NCBI GenBank assembly: GCA_016710135.1
Contig: JADJLM010000001.1
Location: forward strand, 124,001-188,000
Origin: Nitrosomonas sp.
Lineage (GTDB): Bacteria; Pseudomonadota; Gammaproteobacteria; Burkholderiales; Nitrosomonadaceae
Direction of reading: 5' to 3'
DNA length: 64,000 nt
Both the position numbers and the translations under genes were made by a program. How positions within the stretch are numbered: the stretch's first letter is position 1; each line of letters opens with the position of its first letter. This document shows positions 57,093 through 64,000 of this stretch, piece by piece. The notes under the pieces were generated by a model that saw only the letters and a list, made by a program, of their open reading frames with translations, was not told where the DNA came from and made no database searches.

Positions 57093-57179
57093 GGCTAACG
57101 CTTCGCGTAACCGGCAGGCAGAAGCGGCAGAGCGCAGCGGCGCCGTTTTTGCCTGTCCGAGTTCACGCGATTGTTAGGA
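57093..57179 (-). other. attC site of cassette A
   Basis: 87 bases on the minus strand: TCCTAAC (57179-57173, containing the cassette A gene stop), arm CGCGTGAACTCGGACAGGCA, a GC-rich middle, arm TGCCTGCCGGTTACGCG, then GTTAGCC (57099-57093). This is a full canonical attC layout. TCCTAAC complements the start of the same cassette (G|CTAGGA) except one base. Confidence 0.88.
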
Positions 57180-58472
57180 TTGATCATGAGCATGATGCTT
57201 GTCGTAGATCAGAAACTTGTAATAATAAAGAGACTTGATGACATGATGTAGATTATGCATCTCACGGAATGCCACGAGTAGCAAGCGCATAAAATCAAGG
57301 AATGTGAGGCATTCCCCTTGAGCCTTATCGAGCCGACCACCATCCGGGAAATAGGTAACAACCTGTGCCACCTGATCATACAGAACATTATTGTGAGCGA
57401 TGGCGTTCCGCAGCCCCAGGTTGAAAACGTCTTGGGAAAGGTTGTACCAACAGTCGTCTAGGTATTTGAACTTGTCGGAAAGAGTCTTTTCGGACAACTT
57501 TCGCAAACCACTCAATGAGCCACCATCAACAATCCTGAATGAGTTTGCATCTCCTCTATGCAAAAGATTATTTATCCCGGCGACCAGTACAAGTTGCCGG
57601 CCAATAATTTCCAGGATGTCTTTGTAGAGATCCTTGAAATTAAAGAAGTCGCTTGAAGAGACGCGGCCCGCGACAAGTTCCGACTCATTCTCCTTGATGA
57701 GATCGAGAAACAGTGCTGGCCGTAATGGCAATTCGGCATCAAATATCTTTGGGTAGATTCTCAGGCAATCTCTCTGAAGCGAATCAATGAATTCGGTGCC
57801 AAATATCTCTTCAATAAACGAATTTAAGGCCGCGCTATCGAATGCGAACAACATCCGCGGCAACTCCTCGGATATCTCTCTCCCGTGTTCATGCACAACA
57901 AATGGGAAGAAGGCCTTCGCGATAACCAGGTAAAGAGTAGCATTCAAGTCTTGCGGAAGGAGCGACTGCTCCTGTTCTTCCTCCAGGTATTCCGCAGCCC
58001 TTCGTTGGAACAACTGCTTATTCTTTCCGTGGTAGAGATTGATTATCCTCTTCAGTTCTTCAGATCTTGGATAGAGCTGGTTCAGGGCATGCAATTTCGC
58101 AGCATAAAACTGTGACATCTCAAAAGCTTTTTCCCGATCCCCACCGGTCGCTTCCTCAACTTGTGCCAGCGAAGCAAACCATGGAGTGAAGCCTGGTACA
58201 TACTTGCCGAATTTAACCGGAAAATCCAAGTGAAGATCTACAAAGGGGTTGGCGCCGGAGAAAGGGCCGTTGGATTGCTGTTTCGAACGTTCGCATCCCT
58301 TAAAACTAAAATTGGAGCGAGGAGCCTCGGAGATATCTAATACGATTTCCAATGGCGTATGGCAATGTGGGCATGAAAACTGGATCGGCTGGATGAGCCG
58401 ATTCGAATAGCCGATCCTGCAGTCAGTATCTAATTCACACGTATTACACGTAATTGTCATGCACGTATTCAT
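57174..58472 (-). CDS. Zinc-ribbon protein with HEPN-like C-terminal motif, integron cassette A
   Basis: 432 residues from ATG 58472; ATG 58460 is an alternative, and the longer open frame to 58532 reads back through attI and is not real. Near the N-terminus two CxxC pairs (CNTC and CPHC) form a zinc ribbon. The long helical middle is unfamiliar. Near the C-terminus, LGLRNAIAHNN contains Arg355-x4-His360, the Rx4-6H signature of HEPN domains, many of which are RNases in toxin and anti-phage systems. The ribosome binding site is poor, which fits dependence on the upstream leader ORF. First cassette after attI. The HEPN call is inference from one motif. Confidence 0.75.
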   Translation of the reverse strand: MNTCMTITCNTCELDTDCRIGYSNRLIQPIQFSCPHCHTPLEIVLDISEAPRSNFSFKGCERSKQQSNGPFSGANPFVDLHLDFPVKFGKYVPGFTPWFASLAQVEEATGGDREKAFEMSQFYAAKLHALNQLYPRSEELKRIINLYHGKNKQLFQRRAAEYLEEEQEQSLLPQDLNATLYLVIAKAFFPFVVHEHGREISEELPRMLFAFDSAALNSFIEEIFGTEFIDSLQRDCLRIYPKIFDAELPLRPALFLDLIKENESELVAGRVSSSDFFNFKDLYKDILEIIGRQLVLVAGINNLLHRGDANSFRIVDGGSLSGLRKLSEKTLSDKFKYLDDCWYNLSQDVFNLGLRNAIAHNNVLYDQVAQVVTYFPDGGRLDKAQGECLTFLDFMRLLLVAFREMHNLHHVIKSLYYYKFLIYDKHHAHDQS

Positions 58473-58504
58473 GAATGCTCTGCCCGTCTTCTGCGAAATC
58501 CTAG

Positions 58505-58550
58505 CTAGAATTAGACGTCCGAAATGACGCAATATATTACGTCATAAATG
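58505..58550 (-). other. attI recombination site of the complete integron
   Basis: Inverted copy of 29221-29260 with one mismatch in 40 bases. On the minus strand it ends TAATTCTAG at 58505, after which the first cassette begins (CTAGGA). It lies between intI and the first cassette, where attI belongs. Confidence 0.75.
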
Positions 58551-58573
58551 AAATCTAATACGGAATTATTCAT
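58511..58573 (-). CDS. attI-associated leader ORF, 20 codons (copy 2)
   Basis: ATG 58573 to TAA 58511, with a strong AAGGGGGAG ribosome binding site directly upstream. Peptide MNNSVLDFIYDVIYCVISDV, the counterpart of copy 1 at 29192. The stop lies 6 bases before the crossover, 38 bases before the ATG of cassette A, which itself lacks a good ribosome binding site. Part of the conservation must come from attI function, but the shared start, strong site, frame and stop argue that it is translated. Confidence 0.7.
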   Translation of the reverse strand: MNNSVLDFIYDVIYCVISDV

Positions 58574-58616
58574 GGCTCCCCCTTATGCTTTATACCATTT
58601 GACCGATTTAGCCGTG

Positions 58617-58644
58617 ATCATATCAGACTTTTTTAGATCCACAA
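58617..58644 (-). promoter_or_regulatory. Candidate cassette promoter Pc of the complete integron
   Basis: On the minus strand TTGTGG (58644-58639), 16-base spacer, TATGAT (58622-58617), 43 bases before leader ORF copy 2. It overlaps the 5' leader of the divergent intI gene. Confidence 0.6.
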
Positions 58645-58649
58645 ATTGA

Positions 58650-59627
58650 ATGAATAATCACACAGAAAACAAACTTCGGCTTCTGGATCAGGCACGGGAC
58701 AAACTCAGGTTAAAGCATTACAGTTATCGTACTGAGCAGTCATATATTGCTTGGATGAAGCGTTTTATCTTTTTCCACAATAAGCTGCATCCGGCTGCGA
58801 TGGGCGAAAAGGAAATCGAGGCTTTCTTAACGCATCTGGCGGTTAAACGCAATGTCTCTGCATCGACTCAGAATCAGGCTTTATGTGCGCTGTTGTTTTT
58901 GTATAAGGAGGTATTAGGTCGCGAACTCACATGGCTGGATTCCATGCAGCGTGCCAAGCGTCCGGCGCGCTTGCCGGTGGTGTTAACTGCACTGGAAGTG
59001 CAAAAACTGCTGAATAATCTGCAAGGACGCTCCTGGTTGATGGCTAGCTTGCTTTATGGTGCGGGTTTACGTTTGATGGAGTGCGCAAGGTTGCGTGTTA
59101 AGGATGTGGATTTTTCCCGGCATGAAATTATTGTGCGGGAAGGTAAAGGCAATAAGGATCGGATAACAATGCTACCTGCTGCATTGGCCGCGCCACTCCA
59201 ATCGCATTTGGAAAAGGTGAAAGCGTTGCATGCTCAGGACTTAACCGAAGGATTCGGTGATGTGGCCTTGCCGTTTGCCTTGGCGCAAAAATATCCGAAT
59301 GCAGGCAGGGAATGGGGCTGGCAGTATGTCTTTCCAGCGAGCAAGCGATCCATTGATCCCTATTCCGGCATGGAACGCCGTCACCATATTGATGAACAGA
59401 CACTGCAACGTGCCGTGAAGCAGGCGATAAAATCCGCAGAAATTCATAAACCGGCCAGTTGCCATACGCTGCGCCACAGTTTTGCGACTCATCTGCTGCA
59501 AACAGGGTATGATATTCGTACCGTACAAGAATTGTTGGGTCACAAGGATGTTTCCACCACGATGATCTATACGCATGTTTTAAATAAAGGTGGCAAAGGT
59601 GTTATCAGTCCGCTGGATCAACTTTGA
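58650..59627 (+). CDS. intI: Integron integrase IntI (tyrosine recombinase)
   Basis: 325 residues. Tyrosine recombinase residues: Arg141 (GAGLRLMECARLR), Lys near 166-169 (GKGNKD), His272 and Arg275 (CHTLRHSF), His298 (LLGHKD) and the nucleophile Tyr307 (TTMIYTH). The extra IntI-specific segment KYPNAGREWGWQYVFPASKR is present at about 214-233, which separates integron integrases from XerC/D and phage integrases. It is divergent from the cassette array. The frame is intact, so it is probably active. Nitrosomonas europaea is known to carry a related, working chromosomal IntI. Confidence 0.97.
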   Translation: MNNHTENKLRLLDQARDKLRLKHYSYRTEQSYIAWMKRFIFFHNKLHPAAMGEKEIEAFLTHLAVKRNVSASTQNQALCALLFLYKEVLGRELTWLDSMQRAKRPARLPVVLTALEVQKLLNNLQGRSWLMASLLYGAGLRLMECARLRVKDVDFSRHEIIVREGKGNKDRITMLPAALAAPLQSHLEKVKALHAQDLTEGFGDVALPFALAQKYPNAGREWGWQYVFPASKRSIDPYSGMERRHHIDEQTLQRAVKQAIKSAEIHKPASCHTLRHSFATHLLQTGYDIRTVQELLGHKDVSTTMIYTHVLNKGGKGVISPLDQL

Positions 59628-59794
59628 TTTAACAGACAGCCTCCGTCAGCGATAAGCGTTAGCAAAGCAAGTATCTGAATTTATAACTGCACTTTACCAA
59701 TTCATCATCAATCGAATGTCTTGCAAATGGTAGGCATCCATCAGGCCTCAAACGACTAACTGAGTTAGCTAGAATCATAACGATAATAGTCTAG

Positions 59795-61311
59795 TCGATC
59801 CTGAAATATCCACAAGCACTTGATTCTATGCAGCAAAGATCTTTCTTTTGATGAGCATAACGACCAGGAATGTTAAAATAGCATCCTATTTCTGGTCGAA
59901 ATGGTGATTAAAAATGCTAAGACATAGCAGTACGATTCATCAACCGAATTTGTTTGGAACAGATTTGCTGATGCAGTTGGATGTCAATGATCCATTGTTG
60001 CAGCTTGCAGACGCGATACCGTGGCAAGAATTTGACGAAGCATTTTCGATTCACTACACGAAATCGACAGGCGCGCCGAGTAAGCCGATCCGGTTGCTGG
60101 TTGGGTTATTGATCTTGAAGCAGTTAGAGAATTTGAGTGACGAATCAGTAGTATTGCAGTGGAAGCGCAATCCTTACTACCAGGCTTTTGCGGCATGAAA
60201 GAGTTCCAGCAGAAATTGCCGTGTCATAGCACGGAACTGGTGCATTTTCGTAAGCGCCTAGGTGTGCCGGGCATGGAGCGGATTTTTCAGATGAGTGTTG
60301 GTTTGCATGGGGAATCGGCACTGGAAGATGTGGTTCATGTTGACACGACAGTGCAAGAGAAGAACATCACATACCCGACTGACAGCAAACTAGCGATCAA
60401 GATTATCAATCGCCTCAACAAGATTGCCAAATCCCATGGTATTTCACAGCGGCGCACTTTCATTAAGCAAGTGAAATCACTGCGCTTGGATATTCGGCAC
60501 TACCGGCATGGGAAGAAAGAGCAAAGGCGAAACGCGCGTTGAAGCGACTCAGAACCATTGCAGGTGTTTTGATGCGGAGCTCAGGAGAAAATTGCCACAA
60601 TGCTGCCTATTCGAGCACTACCAAAAGGATTTTCTACTGTATGAGCGCGTACTGAAACAGAAAATCAAAGACACGCACAAAATCTATTCCCGCACGAACC
60701 GCAAGTGTACTGTATCGGCAAGGGAAAAGACCACAAACAATATGAATACGGCAGCAAGGCATCGATAGCCAGCACAGCGAAAGGTAACCTGATTGTTGGG
60801 GTTGTCAGTCACGAACAAAACTTGCATGACAGCCACACATTACCAGAGATATTGCATCATGTTGAGACTTCGCGCGGGAAAGCGGCCAAGCAAGCTGTAT
60901 GCGACCGTGGCTACCGTGGCAAACGTGAAGTCAATGGAACGCAAATCGTTCTACCTGGAAGAGCATTAAAACGAGCACACGCTACCAAAGAGACAAGAAG
61001 CGGAAACAATGCAGAAGGCGCGCGGCGATTGAACCCATTATCAGCCACCTGAAATCGGATTATCGAATGGCCAGAAATTACCTGAAAGGCGCCATCGGTG
61101 ATCACATCAATCTGCTAATGGCTGCTACCGCCTGGAATCTAAAACAATGGCTATTGGCCATTTTTTGGTTTTTCTTCCCGTGGCGAAAACTGCAGGCTTC
61201 GCAAATTCTTTGATGGAAAAAGATCAAATTGCTCGATTTTGTCTTTATTAACACGCCGCTTTTTGAAACTGCTGATCCATAATAACAATTGATGCAGTTT
61301 TTCAGGGTCGA
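59795..61311 (+). mobile_element. IS5-type insertion sequence
   Basis: About 1,517 bases. Ends TCGATCCTGAAA (59795-59806) and, inverted, TCGACCCTGAAA (61311-61300), 11 of 12 matching. Both ends are flanked by CTAG (59791-59794 and 61312-61315), which fits the 4-base YTAR target duplications of the IS5 group. It is inserted between intI and the glycine riboswitch/gcvT. Exact ends are inferred from these repeats. Confidence 0.75.
59914..61213 (+). pseudogene. IS5-family DDE transposase, several frameshifts
   Basis: Start ATG 59914 (LRHSSTIHQPNLFGTDLL), stop TGA 61211-61213. Recognisable parts: LLVGLLILKQLENLSDE, then VVHVDTTVQEKNITYPTDSK with the first Asp, AVCDRGYRGKREVNG with the second Asp, and IEPIISHLKSDYRMARNYLK with the Glu. 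The frame changes near 60185, near 60510-60540 and further on, so the gene as written makes no full product. Given the error pattern in this window, it may be intact in reality. Confidence 0.85.
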
Positions 61312-61343
61312 CTAGTCTACTTTATTACCTAAACCAAGGTATG

Positions 61344-61368
61344 TTATATTAGCAAGCTGCTAATATAA
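61344..61368. promoter_or_regulatory. Perfect 11-base inverted repeat before the glycine riboswitch
   Basis: TTATATTAGCA (61344-61354), AGC, TGCTAATATAA (61358-61368). It lies between the insertion sequence end and the first aptamer, so it may be an operator at the gcv promoter. Confidence 0.5.
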
Positions 61369-61371
61369 ATT

Positions 61372-61583
61372 TCCAAGCAGGAAAGCGCGCATTTTAGTGC
61401 CGCCGAAGGCGTAACTCCCCCCGGAATCGCTCAGGTAGGGTTAGAATCAAGAATAACTTCAAAAACTGCTTGTGACAGGCAATCTGGAGAGTGCTGAATT
61501 CAATATTCAGCCACCGAAGGGGCACACGGATCAATTGTACTATACCGTAAAACTCTCAGGTAAAAGGACAGATGGGTGAGGTC
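61372..61583 (+). promoter_or_regulatory. Tandem glycine riboswitch upstream of gcvT
   Basis: Two glycine aptamers in series. Aptamer I (about 61378-61475) has GGAAAGCG, CCGCCGAAGGCGTAACTC and ATCGCTCAGG. Aptamer II (about 61488-61583) is the textbook form: TGGAGAGTGC, CCACCGAAGGGGCACACGG, CCGTAAAACTCTCAGG, then AAAAGGACAGATGGG. Its end lies about 43 bases before gcvT. Such switches turn glycine cleavage genes on when glycine is abundant. No clear terminator hairpin follows, so control is probably of translation. Confidence 0.92.
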
Positions 61584-61625
61584 AGTTAGAATTAGACTTC
61601 ATTTATTATCTTTGGGAGAAAATCT

Positions 61626-62720
61626 GTGTTGAAAATGACCCCTCTAAATCAGGCACATCGTGATATGAATGCCAAGATGGTGGATTTTGGTGGCTGGGAC
61701 ATGCCGCTCCATTATGGTTCGCAACTCGATGAGCACCATAAAGTTAGACGTGATGCAGGTATGTTCGATGTGTCGCATATGCTTGTTGTTGATATTGAAG
61801 GCAGTGATGTCCGCCATTTTCTAAAGCGCCTAGTAGCGAACAATGTTGATAAGCTTACGCTACCTGGGAAAGCGCTTTATACCTGTATGCTGACACCGCA
61901 AGGTGGAATCATCGATGATCTCATTATCTATTTCTTAACCGAATCCTGGTTTCGCTTAGTCGTCAATGCGGGCACATCTGATAAAGATATTGCCTGGATT
62001 ACGCAGCAACGCGACAATTTGGCGCCACAGCTTCAAGTCAAACCGCGTCGTGATCTCGCGATGATTGCTGTTCAAGGACCGAATGCGCGCGCTAAAGTGT
62101 GGCAGGTGATTCCGGGTGCTCAAGCGGTTACCGAAAATTTAAAACAATTTCAATCTGCAATCGTTGAAAACTATTTTATTGCCCGGACTGGTTATACAGG
62201 TGAAGATGGGTTTGAAATCATTTTGCCTGCCCAGGATGCAGTGGATTTTTGGAAAAAATTGTATGCCGTAGGTGTTGCGCCTGCCGGATTAGGCGCGCGG
62301 GACACGTTACGCCTGGAAGCGGGTATGAATCTTTATGGTCAAGATATGAATGAAACGACCCATCCCCTGGAATCAGGATTGACCTGGACAGTGGATCTCA
62401 AAAGTGAACGTGACTTCATTGGCAAGCAAGCCCTATTAGATGCACCGAATGATCGACAGCTTGTGGGTTTATTACTACTCGATAAGGGTGTGCTGCGCAG
62501 TCATCAACCAGTGATTACTCAGCATGATATTGCCGGATCAGCCGGGGGTGAAATAACCAGTGGCGGTTTCTCACCGACATTGAATCAATCGATCGCGCTA
62601 GCGCGTATTCCGAGTCAAACGGCTATCGGTGAAACTGTGCAGGTTGTTGTAAGAGATAAGCAGCTTGCGGCGAGAGTTGTAAAATATCCGTTTGTACGTA
62701 ATGGTCAGGCCTTAGTTTAA
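61626..62720 (+). CDS. gcvT: Glycine cleavage system T protein (aminomethyltransferase)
   Basis: 364 residues. The GTG at 61626 has a GGGAG site six bases before it; TTG 61629 and ATG 61635 are alternatives. Folate-binding and catalytic segments: VDFGGWDMPLHYGSQLDEHH, GMFDVSHM, RTGYTGEDGFEI and GARDTLRLEAGMNLYG. It transfers the methylene group from the H protein to tetrahydrofolate. First gene of gcvT-gcvH-gcvPA under the glycine riboswitch. Confidence 0.97.
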   Translation: MLKMTPLNQAHRDMNAKMVDFGGWDMPLHYGSQLDEHHKVRRDAGMFDVSHMLVVDIEGSDVRHFLKRLVANNVDKLTLPGKALYTCMLTPQGGIIDDLIIYFLTESWFRLVVNAGTSDKDIAWITQQRDNLAPQLQVKPRRDLAMIAVQGPNARAKVWQVIPGAQAVTENLKQFQSAIVENYFIARTGYTGEDGFEIILPAQDAVDFWKKLYAVGVAPAGLGARDTLRLEAGMNLYGQDMNETTHPLESGLTWTVDLKSERDFIGKQALLDAPNDRQLVGLLLLDKGVLRSHQPVITQHDIAGSAGGEITSGGFSPTLNQSIALARIPSQTAIGETVQVVVRDKQLAARVVKYPFVRNGQALV

Positions 62721-62750
62721 TTTCATTATTAATTTTTTCTGGAGTAAAAA

Positions 62751-63140
62751 ATGAGCATACCTTCACAATTAAAATATACAACCTCACATGAATGGGTGAA
62801 AGCCGAGAGCGATGGTACGGTGACTGTCGGCATTACTCAGCATGCTCAAGAGTTACTCGGCGATATGGTATTTGTGGAACTCCCTAAAGTGGGACGTAAA
62901 TTAAATCAAAAAGAAGAATGTGCAGTAGTCGAATCAGTTAAGGCGGCGGCTGATGTTTATTCACCACTAGCGGGTGAAGTGGTTGCTGCTAATTCGGAAC
63001 TTGAGTCTGCGCCAGAAAAGATTAATCAAGACCCTTACACTGCTTGGTTATTTAAACTCAAATTGAGTAATGTTGCAGATTTGGATAATTTGCTTGATGC
63101 GAAGGCTTACGCACAAGTACTTGAAAATGAAGCCCATTAA
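62751..63140 (+). CDS. gcvH: Glycine cleavage system H protein
   Basis: 129 residues. The lipoylated lysine is Lys64 in VVESVKAAADVYSP. N-terminal YTTSHEWVKAESDGTVTVGI is typical. It carries the aminomethyl group between the P, T and L proteins. It lies 30 bases after gcvT with a CTGGAG ribosome binding site. Confidence 0.98.
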   Translation: MSIPSQLKYTTSHEWVKAESDGTVTVGITQHAQELLGDMVFVELPKVGRKLNQKEECAVVESVKAAADVYSPLAGEVVAANSELESAPEKINQDPYTAWLFKLKLSNVADLDNLLDAKAYAQVLENEAH

Positions 63141-63192
63141 ATTAGGATTTGCTACCAGCGATTGTTTTAATTATTAAAAAGATTATCTAATC

Positions 63193-64000
63193 ATGCCTTT
63201 TATTCCTCATACTGAAGAAGATATTGCCGAGATGCTCGCCAAAATTGGAGCGAGCTCTATCGAAGAATTATTCGATGAAATTCCACCTGAACTGAAATCA
63301 GGCAAGCTCACACGTGTTCCACCTGGACTTACCGAAATGGAGGTCACGCGGTTAATGCTTGAACGCGCCCAAGCAGATGGTTTTTATTCAAATTTTATTG
63401 GTGCTGGCGCCTATGATCATCATATCCCAGCAGCAGTTTGGCAAATAACGACGAGAGGAGAATTTTATTCTTCCTATACGCCATATCAAGCAGAAGCAAG
63501 TCAAGGAACGTTGCAGTTACTTTACGAATTCCAGACTATGATGGCTTCGCTCACAGGAATGGATGTTTCTAATGCAAGTTTATATGATGGCGCATCGGCG
63601 CTCGCTGAAGCAGCTTTAATGGCTGTTCGCCAGCATAAAACTTCTCGTAGGATTTTAATACCCAAAACAGCGCATCCGAATTACCGAAAAGTGCTTCGTG
63701 CGATCGTAAGCAATCAGCAAATCGAGGTTGTAGAGATTCCTTTTTGTGAAGAATCGGGGCAGGTTTTAGTCGAGCAAATCGAATCATTCGGACAAGAAGA
63801 ATTTGCAGCGCTGGTTATACCGCAACCTAACTTTTTTGGTGTTTTTGAGCAAGTTGATGCCTTAACAAATTGGGCGCACCAAAAGAATGCATTGGTGATC
63901 GCGGTGGTAAATCCGATGGCACTTGCTTTACTGACGCCTCCTGGAGAATGGGGTGATCGCGGCGCTGATATTGCAGTTGGCGAAGGTCAGCCACTGGGAA
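63193..64000 (+). CDS. gcvPA: Glycine dehydrogenase (decarboxylating) subunit 1, 3' end outside window
   Basis: ATG 63193 opens a frame that runs to the window edge (269 codons seen). PFIPHTEEDIAEMLAKIGAS is the N-terminal signature of the split form of the P protein; FIGAGAYDHHIPAAVWQI and FYSSYTPYQAEASQGTLQLL follow. In the split type a second subunit, GcvPB, carries the PLP lysine and should lie just to the right. It decarboxylates glycine and loads the H protein. Confidence 0.95.
   Translation, partial: MPFIPHTEEDIAEMLAKIGASSIEELFDEIPPELKSGKLTRVPPGLTEMEVTRLMLERAQADGFYSNFIGAGAYDHHIPAAVWQITTRGEFYSSYTPYQAEASQGTLQLLYEFQTMMASLTGMDVSNASLYDGASALAEAALMAVRQHKTSRRILIPKTAHPNYRKVLRAIVSNQQIEVVEIPFCEESGQVLVEQIESFGQEEFAALVIPQPNFFGVFEQVDALTNWAHQKNALVIAVVNPMALALLTPPGEWGDRGADIAVGEGQPLG

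Noticed and set aside
58473..58532. Upstream extension of the cassette A protein to a TTG at 58532
   Set aside because: The extension reads through the attI crossover and the leader ORF, has no ribosome binding site, and cannot belong to the mobile cassette gene.
59628..59790. GCGTTAGC and CTAACTGAGTTAG motifs between intI and the insertion sequence as further attC sites
   Set aside because: They lie on the wrong side of intI, are not paired as R''/R' cores and lack the inner stem arms.
1..64000. CRISPR arrays, tRNA and rRNA genes
   Set aside because: No regularly spaced repeats were seen, and no cloverleaf or rRNA stretch was recognised by reading; a tRNA covariance scan would be needed to exclude one fully.

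Overview
The window looks like a chromosomal piece of a betaproteobacterial ammonia oxidiser of the Nitrosomonas type. This rests on four things together: a copper nitrite reductase tail, a hopanoid block (hpnH-hpnB-hpnM-hpnN), a CADD-type para-aminobenzoate synthase of the kind known from Nitrosomonas europaea, and a glycolate and glycine-cleavage gene set in an AT-rich background. The assignment is by gene content only; no rRNA gene is present.

Layout. 0-8.7 kb: nirK tail, glutathione synthesis (gshA-gshB), then the hopanoid genes on the minus strand. 9-15.8 kb: purB, the heat-shock genes grpE-dnaK-dnaJ with two good sigma-32 promoters, cysM and a comEA-like gene. 16-28.8 kb: a transporter, a DegS-like protease, a Nif3 protein, mltA, oligopeptidase A, a pyrimidine block (pyrR-pyrB-noncatalytic dihydroorotase), a truncated ruvX, algH, coq7 and glcF. 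28.9-30.6 kb: an integrase-less integron fragment (promoter, 20-codon leader ORF, attI, two cassettes, one encoding a DUF1883-TIR protein). 30.8-48 kb: pABA synthase, trmJ, suhB, argDFG, gyrA, then an amino-acid block serC-serA-pheA-hisC-tyrA and an M16 peptidase. 48-53.4 kb: a glycerol-phosphate operon and a small PAS/DUF2934 operon. 53.6-59.6 kb: a GC-rich katG and a complete integron (intI, promoter, the same leader ORF, attI, three cassettes on the minus strand). 59.8-61.3 kb: an IS5-type element. 61.3-64 kb: a tandem glycine riboswitch and gcvT-gcvH-gcvPA (cut by the window end).

Most notable. Two integron platforms in opposite orientation share the same architecture: a Pc-like promoter, about 42 nt of leader, a strong ribosome binding site, and a 20-codon ORF whose stop codon lies 6 nt before the inferred attI crossover. 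The ORF resembles in position the ORF-11 of class 1 integrons. Only one platform has an integrase. The first cassette genes look like candidate anti-phage genes (a TIR protein; a zinc-ribbon protein with a HEPN-like RNAIAH motif).

Caution. At least ten core genes are broken by single-base indels, mostly missing bases in homopolymer runs, and gyrA also has an in-frame stop. The pattern says sequencing or assembly error rather than gene decay. I annotate these genes over their full span and say where the break is.
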